A stretch of 64,000 bases of DNA from Tetragonia tetragonoides (taxonomy: Eukaryota > Streptophyta > Magnoliopsida > Caryophyllales > Aizoaceae), in assembly GCA_038025085.1 (NCBI GenBank), contig CM076148.1:126501-190500 (forward strand). The letters run 5' to 3'. The translations under genes were made by a program, and so were the position numbers. Each line of letters opens with the position of its first letter. Within the stretch, counting starts at the first letter, position 1. A model generated the notes under the pieces. It was not told the DNA's origin. It made no database searches and saw only the letters and a list, made by a program, of their open reading frames with translations. Below are positions 57,601 to 64,000 of this stretch, piece by piece.

Positions 57601-58218
57601 GCGAATTATCACAATACTCCTCTAAACAAATAATCTATCAATTTAAAGCACAACCACCTATCACCAAACAAAAACCCTTTAGTTATCACAATATTCCTCC
57701 AAAAAAAAGCACAAAAACCTTCAATCAAACACTCGTTCAAACGCTTATTCGCTCTAACATGGCAAAACTACTCAACCCTAAAATTTTCTACAAGATTAAG
57801 CAATTATAGAGAACAAAACATACCTTTAATCTGATAGGAGAAGAAGATTTCGATTTCGCAGAGTAAATTTGTCGATTAGGGAGTCCAAATCAACCGTGAA
57901 ATGCATTGAAGAGAGAGACTGTGTTTTTTTTTTTTTTTTTTTTTTTTTTTTTCGAGAGAGAGAGAGAGACTGTGTTTCGAATTGTGAAGCGTTGCAAAGC
58001 TGAGGGAGACAATGTTACCCAGTACCACAAGCCTCTTCTATAAAACACTAAATTACAAAGTTGTTATATTTTACAATTTTGCCATTAATGAAAGCCCCAT
58101 ATCCCGCGTTTCTTTCACCATGGAGATTTAATTTGGATCGTTAATCTTTTCCATCAAACGGCCCACAGTACTTGTTGGTTTGTATGATTTGTATTTTAAG
58201 GAGGGGTTTGTATAGGAG

Positions 58219-58261
<43 letters not shown>

Positions 58262-61200
58262 CAGCAATAATGTGAAAGCATCACTTAAGTTTGTTTTTCC
58301 ATCTGCTATATCTGTATACGCGCAGCTGAACTGTAATTGGCACAATGTTCATATCCATAGTCATCGTTCGAGTCGAATGAACTACTAATTTAGTGGCACA
58401 ACAACCTGTGTGCTGAGTTTTCTGACTTGACATAACAATAATTTGACACAAAGCCTGCCAGGTGGTAAAGTGTGTTTGCTTTCTCAAGAACCTGCTAGGT
58501 TGCAAATGGGAATGCTCGTGAATCTGCATGACTGTTTTCTACTGATAAACTACTTGGTCATAGTCATGCAAATAGGACACAATGAACATTTATTGGGGAA
58601 ACTGGAACAAAAGGACAACTTATGTCAAATGTTGCCTAATGTACAATCTAGCTGCTTTAGTCTCTATTCTCGTTAGGGTTGTGGTTAAGATCCTGATAGT
58701 AATTGTATCTTGCTCCACCGTAAAAGCCCAGATCCAAGAGCGTGTGTAGATCACGTATGGGTCCGAGGGCTTATTTCTATTTCTTATTATCTTGGTAGAA
58801 GAAATAATAGGAGTTACAGAAATAGGGACTAGTATTTGTTCTAGGAAAATATGGCCAAAACACTCTTTAACTTTTGCCAATTACACCCTGATCTAACTTT
58901 GTCATGAACACCCTAGAAAAAAACATATTTGTTTTGGTAATTAATATGACTTCCATTAATACGAAAACAGAATGAGTACAACATCCTGGCGACTGGTAAG
59001 TCAATCAGTCCCTAAATTGCTTAGCATACAACATAACAATGATAAGATTAGCTCCTCTCTTTTGTTGTACATTTGAGTTCTTATAAATATACTTTTTCTT
59101 TATCTAAAACAATGATAAGATCAGCATCCATAGAAGGCTTCAAAGGACTTATTGGGGGTACCTTCTAGGAAATGCTCCCTAAGAAGACACCACTATCATG
59201 CGCTAGTATACAGCAAACAAAACAAGTCTCCTCAGGGCCACTGGATGTTTTCCTGGTCGTTAACTTCAGGGCCCATGGGATTAATAGGGAAATGCCCGGA
59301 TACCCATGTTATCTAAAACAAAAACCAAAACAAGTCCCTCACACTGGGTAAAAAATTAAGAGCTAGCAAGAACTTCTTTAATTTCATGAACTTGAGTAGC
59401 CTGCAGAATACCTGTTAAGTGTTTGTCGCAGCAGATATTCAGGTCTTCTCTTCTTCTGCTGGAAGTTCTGGCATTTTGTTCCCTCCAAGAAGTGTATATT
59501 GCAGTTGCCAATGAAGCTCTGAAAATCTCAGTGGCTGTCCCTCTCTTTCTGCATTTCTTGGATGCCCAAAGTACTTCTTCATCCCATGGTAGGACTTGTC
59601 TGCAAACACCTTGCCAGTTTAAAAGCTTACCCCATATTTGAGCTGCATATGAACACTTGAAAACAAATGGTATATGCTCTCTGGTTCCTCTTCACATAAG
59701 GAGCATGTCAAATCCAGTTAACCCCCAGGAAACCAATCTATCGGTAGTGAGGACTGTACTAAGTGCCAATAAGATGATATGATGTGTAACCTAATGTAAT
59801 GCTTTCCCCAGCTGTGGGTTACTCCTTCCGGTCCACGGAAATCTTTACGCTTTCCACTTATATTTGGACCATGGAAATCTTTACGTTTCCTTATATAGTA
59901 GTGTATTTGAACACCCTTTACTATTTTACCCCTCCCACCTTCTCACCCCCATGTGCAAGGAAATAATAAAAAAAAGATTTCTTACGCTCACTAGCTACAA
60001 AAGTAAGAAAAGTAATACAAAAGCAAGGAAAGCAATAGATACCTACTAAAATATTATTTTCTCTCTCTTAATAACTCATGTGCTCGTTTAAGGATAAATT
60101 TGGAATTTTTGTGCTAAAATGTGTTTTCCTTAATATTAGTCATCAAACGTCAAGATTTCCGTGGACCGAAGGGAGTATGATTTTGAGAATTAGTATTTTC
60201 ATTTGTGGAAAGTTTCCCACGGCATCAGTTTGGTGTTAGGGCCAGCTGCTTGCCCCTGTCCAACCACCATCATGCCTATGCTACACATCTTTGACAGATA
60301 TATGCTCTCCAATCACAAACCAGAATTTGCATATCTGCACAGCAACCCAAAACCCCCAAAACGACCCTCTAAACTTCAATCTTCACAAGTAAAGACAGTT
60401 GCCCAACAACCTGAAAATCAAACCGAGCCAAAGCCTCAATAATTGCAACAAATTTAAGCTCAATTTAGTAGGGCGGTTCATTACCGGATAACGGATCCGA
60501 TCGGATCCGAAATTTCGGATACCCGAAATTTCGGATCGGGCAAAATGCGATCCGTATCCGATCCGAAGTTCACCGGATATCCGGTATGTCGGATATCCGA
60601 TTTTTCGGATCGGATGCCCGATATCCATGATCCGATCCGTTTTTCAAAAAAATCAACTTTTAATGATTTTTCATTGTTTTTTTTTTAAAAAAAAAAATGC
60701 AGAATTTTATGTTTAACTGTCTTAACTCTTAAAAAAAAAAAAAGCAAAATGGATATTTCGGATATCCGAAATACTAAAATAGCGATCCGTATCCGTATCC
60801 GAAATCCGAGGTTATGTACCGGATCGGATATCCGATCCGAAAAAATGGATCGGGTATCCGCTTTTACGGATCGGATCGCCCGGATCACGGATCGGATCAT
60901 CGGATCGGATCATTTATGAACAGCCCTACAATTTAGTACCTTTAAATAAAACATTTGCGGGAAAACATTAATAAAATGAGCATTTTGCAAAGAAACACCT
61001 ATTTAATTTTTTATTTATTTTTATTTTATTTTATTTATTTGTAGAAACACCTAATAAAAACTACATCGCTTAGGTTTACCACCTAATCTCACTTTCCAGT
61101 CACTTATTGTTTTTTTTTTTTTTCGCCCTCATTTCGTCTTTACATCCCTATTTTTGGAATTGCATTGTTATTTCTTATTTTGGCATTTGTTATTAAATCC

Positions 61201-63912
61201 TCACCTTCTAAAATCTAAATCCCCTCTCAAATTAAAACCCCCCTTTCTCCCCCCTTCTCTGTTCGGTAATTCAAAGGGCACTCCCTCTCTCATTTGTGTT
61301 CCTTTCTCTGATTCCCTCTCTATTCGACTTTCAAGCTATGTATTTTCTCTCTCGTCCTCTTTTTTTTCTCCTCTCTCCTTCTCCTTTTTGCGAATTTAGG
61401 GTTTGAAAATCTTTTTAGAAACTGTTTCCCTAATTGGAAAATGGTTTATGTTTCTACGTGATTCGTTCCGGCCAGGACCATGCCCAGATATAGATTTGGT
61501 TTCCATTGGAACTTGTCTAAGTGTTGTACAAGGTCTAACCTAGAAATGATGTTTTGGGCTTGTCCTGATGATGACCCTGTCCCCAGAAAGAGGGCTTGCA
61601 AGAGTTTCGAATGGCATGATGAAGACCTAGGTGGGAAAGCAATAAGTTCAAGTTAGGTGGGGGAATTAATTTGGGACAAAAATTTTGGGAAGTTTGGTTG
61701 GTATATAGGTTTGGAAGAGGTATTCAATTTCCTAGCTCAACATTTTATGTTGCTGAAAAAATTATTAGGAGGTCATATTAAAAAAGAAAAAAACTGGTGG
61801 CTGAGATGAGGACAACATGGGAAAAACAACCAATAAGTGAGATTAGGTGGTAAAACTGAGTGATTTAGTTTTTATTAGGTATTTCATCCAAAAAAAATTT
61901 AAATAGGTGTTTCTGTGCAAAATAGTCATTTTTTAGGTGTTCCCGCAAATTTTCAATTTGATAATTTAGCCTTCAATTATCCACCTATACTTCAACCTTT
62001 AACCAAGTTGATGTTCCTTTCATCCTCATCCCAAATCGAAAAAAAGGCCTCAATCACTTGCAGGAAACGAGATCTTTTTGGCCCCAATTGAAGCAATATT
62101 CCGTTCCTTCCGAACTTACCAAACTTCACAACATCTGGGGAACCCTTCTGGCTTCGGAAAAGCTCGCGGAAGGGCTTCTGGTTGTCTGCTTGCTTTTGCA
62201 TTCTAAAAGGTGTTTAGTTTGTTGATGGAATACTCTTAATTATCTTCCAACCATGGTTACTAATGCGGAGTTGGATAAATATGTAAATGATCTCACAAGC
62301 CATCGTGAAACAATTCTGGGAAGAATAAACTCGTGTTAATGAGAGTGTTGAGGACCATACCACAAGCTTTAGGTGCTTGAGTTGCGTTTGCATCCCATAA
62401 CCTAGAAGAAGTGGACTGAATTTCCAGAACATCAGCCATCTCCACCTCCTAAAGATTCTCATCTACAAATCCCCCTTGTAGGATCTTAACTGATGAGATC
62501 ACTAGCTCCAACACTTCTTAAGTTCTTAGGAGATTATGGTGGTATTACTCAGAAAATGAAACATCCAACTTACTCTTATCATCAACCGAGGCATGACTAC
62601 CGGCCTCTTCTTCTTAAGATATTTTCACAAATCTCCTAAATCTCTTTCCTTTAATTGTCATAAGTGTGATAAGAAGGGGCATAAAGTTGATAGGGGCTTC
62701 ATCGCGCTCTCATTGCAACCAAGGTGAAATTGTGTATCTTGTTGAGGGTTATAAGGTGAAGAAGAAGACCACGTGGTGGATGTTCTTACATGATTGTTCC
62801 TCCCATAAAACAACCAAGTTGTGCATTATGGATGATCTTGGTGCTCCTTTGAACTTGGTATCTTCTATTTTAGTGGATGAACTGTAGTGAAGAACTTTCA
62901 ATCGGTTAAAAGTTCTCACTTATCGGTCCCACCAATATGAGTTCGTTGATACTATGGTTAACGTTGCTTTCTCCATGCATGGTTTGGACTTGTCTATCCT
63001 AGAGATATTTGTGATGTTCTCTTAGGCAAGCGATGGATGTATACTCCCAATGTTTCTATTTGCGCAAGATTAACTCTATTCTAGTTGAGCATAAGCAGAG
63101 GTCCCTTGTCGTTCCTTCTCCGCAATTGAGTAAAGTGCAATGCAGACGCTTTAGGTCACCATCCTTTGTTTGTGCTAGAGTTTTTACTTGTCGATCTCCT
63201 TTTCGTAGTTTGAGGACGTACTCCGACTTTCAAGTGGGGAAGAATGATAGTAATTATGTCCCGCCTCATTGTAGCCCAACCCCAATGGCGTTTCGTTATG
63301 ACTCATGGGCCCGAGGGCGTATTTCCAGTTTTCTTTTCTTCCTTTAGAAGAAATAATAGGCATTATAGAAATAGGAATTTTCTATCTGACTTGCTTATTA
63401 CTACTATTATTTGTTTTAGTAAGTTGGATATTCATATTATTCCTATTCCTTTGCTCATGTTTTTAGCCTATAACTAGGGTCCTATGTAATAGTGTCTATA
63501 GTTGTATCTTGTATGCTATGAATATATGAGAAGTCGTATTTTGATTTTGCGGAATGTTTCCATTTGCCATCAGATACGCTCTCTGATTCTCTTTGGATTG
63601 TTGTTTGACAGGTATGCAACACTTTGCATTCGGGAGAATCCAGGGTGCCTATTTATTGCTACTAACCGAGATGCTGTGGGCAATATGACCGATTTACAAG
63701 AATGGTCTGGTTTTGTTTCTCCATAGCCATCCCTGATTGACATGCTCTTTTTGTAGTCACAGGACAGAGTATTGTAGGCCTGGCTCCTAATGGACATGGC
63801 TTTGGATGATAGGTGCTGGATGTATGGTTGCTGCTGTGTGTGGCTCCACTCAGAAGGAGCCTGTTGTGGTTGGAAAGCCAACGACTTTTATGATGAAGTT
63901 CTTACTAAACAA
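50077..63912 (+). CDS. PGLP2: phosphoglycolate phosphatase, cytosolic PGLP2 type; 3' end outside the window
   Basis: Nine coding exons: 50077-50170, 50260-50327, 50413-50505, 50614-50685, 50770-50841, 51252-51311, 51431-51483, 63612-63709 and 63813-63912. The frame is continuous and the last donor (AA|GTATGT) leads out of the window. HAD motif I is FLFDCDGVIWKG, motif II VFVTNNSSKSRRQYA. Then come YVVGGQGILEELQLAGFTGL, VGAVVVGMDPYINYYKLQ, LCIRENPGCLFIATNRDAVG and KEPVVVGKPTTFMM. The enzyme dephosphorylates 2-phosphoglycolate. The protein starts at MTRGGAEAQLLTAGN without a plastid transit peptide, as in the cytosolic paralogue. EWSGAGC has Ser where relatives usually have Pro. Intron 7 is 12.1 kb and full of transposons, but its splice sites are normal. 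Confidence 0.9.
51630..51688. repeat. (AT)n microsatellite at the left edge of the large TIR element
   Basis: About 29 AT units directly before the left terminus at 51689. A second (AT)n tract lies directly after the right terminus (58221-58260). Confidence 0.9.
52360..52640 (+). repeat. ATTCATTGAAA array 1
   Basis: Repeated units of about 20-22 bp, 'gcagattcattgaaattgaa' and variants ('cacagattcattgaaaata'). Related arrays occur at 53500-53640, 53985-54200 ('cttcattaaacatgtag' form) and 56575-56725. Confidence 0.75.
52650..53035 (+). repeat. direct duplication, copy 1 (copy 2 at 53690-53965)
   Basis: Shared blocks in the same order: 'gctagtaagatgtagctcatgtgtttgtg', 'aaatgctctc', 'ctctaagttgt', 'cttgactataacttgaat' and 'acatggatgggtaaaggtga' (quoted in parts). 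The copies are diverged, with a spacing of about 1.05 kb. Confidence 0.65.
53500..53640 (+). repeat. ATTCATTGAAA array 2
   Basis: Units such as 'tgcaaattcattgaaattga' and 'agtgaagattcatagaaagt'; same family as the array at 52360. Confidence 0.7.
53985..54205 (+). repeat. CTTCATTAAA array 3
   Basis: Units of about 22-26 bp of the form 'acttcattaaacatgtagtt', 'aacttcatcaagaataatgc' and 'aacttcattaaaaatgtagc'. Related in wording to the ATTCATTGAAA arrays. Confidence 0.65.
54245..54316 (+). other. tRNA-like sequence 1 (degenerate)
   Basis: A 72-nt cloverleaf can be drawn: acceptor AGCCTAT/ATAGGCT (7 bp), D stem GCTT/GAGC with the A-box TAGCTTAAATGG, T arm GTAGG-TTCAACT-CCTAC with the B-box GGTTCAACTCC. 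The anticodon stem TTTGT/ACAAA leaves an 8-nt loop (GCAATGCT), one too many, so it is not a normal tRNA. A second, inverted copy lies at 56014-56081. Confidence 0.45.
54385..54570 (+). pseudogene. coding-like fragment of unknown origin
   Basis: After an acceptor-like 'cttcag', the frame reads VSSSSHTSHAAVIPAILILD then EEGRLVISTGPGKNHVGIHE before a stop at 54568. Base composition is GC-richer than the surroundings, which suggests captured exon sequence inside the large TIR element. I do not recognise the protein. Confidence 0.35.
54650..55660 (-). pseudogene. LINE ORF2 endonuclease-domain fragment
   Basis: Minus-strand frames with stops and frameshifts: an ILAYKGFNKLHKHKHVVDFL-like start (about 55395), LLETWVKERK, MWNEDYVQLSVCFCSARLMH, YYLSFLYASNSSSVR (frame 54983-55192), NWLVMGDLNVI (about 55010), DFVDCIESLGLSDLPTTENV and FTWSN. 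This is the order of the apurinic endonuclease domain of plant LINEs. No reverse transcriptase follows. Confidence 0.65.
56014..56081 (-). other. tRNA-like sequence 2 (degenerate), inverted relative to the first
   Basis: On the minus strand: acceptor AACCTAT/ATAGGTT (7 bp), D stem GCTC/GAGC with the A-box TAGCTCAAATGG, T arm GTGGG-TTCAAAT-CCTAC with the B-box GGTTCAAATCC. The middle arm folds as TGTGC-ACCT-GCACA, a loop too short for an anticodon loop. It clearly resembles sequence 1 (54245-54316). Confidence 0.45.
56575..56725 (+). repeat. ATTCATTGAAA array 4
   Basis: Units such as 'gtgcaaattcattgaaacct' and 'ctgtagattcattgaagtta'; same family as the arrays in the left half of the large TIR element, and in the same orientation. 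Confidence 0.7.
57295..57925. repeat. diverged tandem duplication of about 320 bp
   Basis: Two copies (about 57295-57600 and 57640-57925) share 'cactcattcactctcac/cgcttattcgctctaac', 'ctattcaaccataaaatttt / ctactcaaccctaaaatttt', 'gaattaagcaatta / agattaagcaatta' and 'agaagaagatttcgatttcg / agaagcagacttcgaattcg'. Confidence 0.6.
57927..57973. repeat. T23 run followed by (GA)n
   Basis: A homopolymer T run and a GA repeat near the right end of the large TIR element. Confidence 0.9.
58221..58260. repeat. (AT)n microsatellite at the right edge of the large TIR element
   Basis: About 20 AT units directly after the right terminus. Partner of the tract at 51630-51688. Confidence 0.9.
59053..59107 (+). 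mobile_element. 55-bp LINE 3' end with 18-bp TSD
   Basis: The insert ends in 'actttttctttatcta', the 3' terminus of the LINE family of this window. It is flanked by aacaatgataagattagc (59035-59052) and aacaatgataagatcagc (59108-59125), 17 of 18 identical. It appears to be an extremely 5'-truncated insertion. Confidence 0.65.
59215..59320 (-). repeat. dispersed repeat, copy 3 of 3
   Basis: Minus-strand relative of the repeats at 127-250 and 32650-32760 ('ataacatgggtatccgggca', 'cccatgggccctgaagttaa', 'cgaccaggaaaacatccagt'). Confidence 0.5.
59370..60235 (-). pseudogene. second LINE family: zinc-binding domain fragment, split by Stowaway
   Basis: The minus-strand frame IWGKLLNWQGVCRQVLPWDE, then FRASLATAIYTSWREQNART (59640-59395), preceded in another frame by CEEEPESIYHLFFKCSYAA (about 59700) and TTDRLVSWGL. 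This is the zinc-binding C-terminal domain of a plant LINE distinct from the family in 1-10 kb. A Stowaway MITE (59822-60175) interrupts it. Frameshifts make it non-functional. Confidence 0.6.
59822..60175. mobile_element. Stowaway MITE, 354 bp
   Basis: The left end CTCCTTCCGGTCCACGGAAA and the right end (minus strand) CTCCCTTCGGTCCACGGAAA are near-perfect TIRs. It is flanked by TA at 59820-59821 and 60176-60177. The interior is AT-rich and non-coding. Confidence 0.9.
60469..60928. mobile_element. hAT MITE, 460 bp, with GGATCCGAT repeats and perfect 8-bp TSD
   Basis: The left end is TAGGGCGGTTCATTA and the right end (minus strand) TAGGGCTGTTCATAA. It is flanked by identical CAATTTAG at 60461-60468 and 60929-60936. 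The interior is dense in self-complementary ATCCGAT/GGATCGGAT/ATATCCG words on both halves, so most of the element can fold back. No coding capacity. Confidence 0.88.
60953..61950. mobile_element. long-TIR (Mutator-like) element, about 1 kb, with captured coding sequence
   Basis: The ends are inverted copies over about 150 bp: ATTTGCGGGAAAACATTAAT... and, from the right, ATTTGCGGGAACACCTAAAA...; both continue 'attttgca.agaaacacctatt', 'cctaataaaaact' and 'accacctaatctcactt'. Such long TIRs are typical of Mutator-like elements. I found no convincing 9-bp TSD. The interior holds a GRF-zinc-finger-like frame (61510-61640). Confidence 0.6.
61510..61650 (+). pseudogene. GRF-type zinc finger fragment inside the long-TIR element
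   Basis: The frame reads LSKCCTRSNLEMMFWACPDD then PVPRKRACKSFEWHDEDLGG. The spacing (CC ... WAC ... RACKSFEWHDED) follows the plant GRF zinc finger pattern (CxCG ... FxxC ... C.FFKWxDE), with some changes such as a missing Gly. It is probably a captured or transposon-associated fragment. Confidence 0.45.
61990..62480 (-). other. unrecognised minus-strand frames
   Basis: Frames 61992-62201 (MQKQADNQKPFRELFRSQKG...) and 62214-62462 are open but match nothing I know. They may be part of the LTR-retrotransposon remnant that follows. Confidence 0.25.
62490..63480 (+). pseudogene. LTR-retrotransposon remnant (gag zinc knuckle, protease-like part, 3' LTR-like end)
   Basis: The plus frame reads FNCHKCDKKGHKVDRG (about 62655), a CCHC knuckle CX2CX4H whose last Cys is lost. 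It is followed by IVYLVEGYKVKKKTTW and an FSMHGLDLSILEIF-like frame. The segment 63285-63480 ('gggcccgagggcgtatttcc', 'gaagaaataatagg') recurs in diverged form at 58760-58850, suggesting LTR sequence. It is badly decayed; the Gypsy assignment is by pattern only. Confidence 0.4.
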
Positions 63913-64000
63913 GTATGTGACAGTTTTGTGAAATGTAGACATAATCCCCTGCTACTTCTATAATGCCAAATGAATTTATCTATCTCTGTTGTGCGGGAAA

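Larger units (their letters stand above)
51689..58220. mobile_element. 6.5-kb TIR element between two (AT)n tracts, in PGLP2 intron 7
   Basis: The left end reads GGGTCAGGTACAAACCCGTC followed by two more 'tacaaac/cacaaac' words. The right end (minus strand) reads GGCTCCTATACAAACCCCTC with the same spaced 'atacaaa/atacaaac' words. Both ends then have a 'gttagatc/cgatcc' block and, further in, poly(A/T) and (CT/GA)n runs (51812-51895; 57925-57970). The interior has arrays of ATTCATTGAAA units, a 1-kb direct duplication, a LINE endonuclease fragment and two tRNA-like sequences. No transposase was recognised. Insertion into, or creation of, an (AT)n site would explain the flanks. Confidence 0.55.

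Overview
This is nuclear DNA of a flowering plant, most likely a eudicot. It is AT-rich and intron-rich, all introns I placed but one use GT-AG ends, the genes belong to plant families, a plastid rpl23-rpl2 fragment is present, and the space between exons is packed with plant transposons. The species cannot be named from the sequence.

Five host genes can be reconstructed exon by exon. From left to right they are: (1) the 5' six coding exons of an alpha/beta hydrolase (7385-10733, minus), whose 3' exons I cannot find; (2) an intact two-exon FHA protein of the NIPP1 family with an RVxF phosphatase-1 docking motif (17405-19468, minus); (3) a nine-exon, 999-residue C2-VASt-C2-GRAM-VASt protein (28544-37316, minus); (4) a twelve-exon farnesyl-diphosphate-synthase-like gene (40345-47138, minus); and (5) a cytosolic-type phosphoglycolate phosphatase PGLP2 (from 50077, plus), with nine coding exons visible, a 12.1-kb intron, and the 3' end beyond the window. 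From memory, PGLP2, FPS1 and the NIPP1-like FHA gene are also near neighbours on Arabidopsis chromosome 5 (At5g47760, At5g47770, At5g47790), so the interval looks like conserved microsynteny. A sixth, multi-exon gene (RPA1-like, 20429-25176, plus) is cargo of a Helitron.

Mobile DNA, region by region. 1-11000: at least seven fragments of one LINE family, mostly 5'-truncated 3' ends carrying the RT-adjacent zinc-binding domain; several have target-site duplications (TSDs) and one sits inside another. 12354-14712: a 2.4-kb terminal-inverted-repeat (TIR) element holding transposase-like exons, a rearranged plastid fragment and a palindromic 33-bp tandem repeat. 15695-16271: two adjacent MITE-like elements. 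20015-27617: a 7.6-kb Helitron with diagnostic ends. 28-38 kb: a Mutator-like element and a huge (ATA)n tract inside introns. 38435-39417: a TIR element and a Stowaway MITE. 41.9-43.4 kb: a LINE split by a hAT element with a perfect 8-bp TSD, inside the FPS intron. 47.5-48.5 kb: a minisatellite-bearing TIR element interrupted by a hAT MITE. 51.7-63.5 kb (PGLP2 intron 7): a 6.5-kb TIR element between two (AT)n tracts, LINE pieces, Stowaway, hAT and Mutator-like elements, and an LTR-retrotransposon remnant.

The strongest biological lead is the FPS-like gene. All catalytic motifs are present, but the two aromatic residues that normally sit 5 and 4 positions before the first DDxxD motif, and set product length, are Cys100 and Ala101. 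This predicts a changed, probably longer, prenyl product. The same gene has a 3-residue in-frame tandem duplication and one doubtful splice donor, so a decaying copy is the main alternative.
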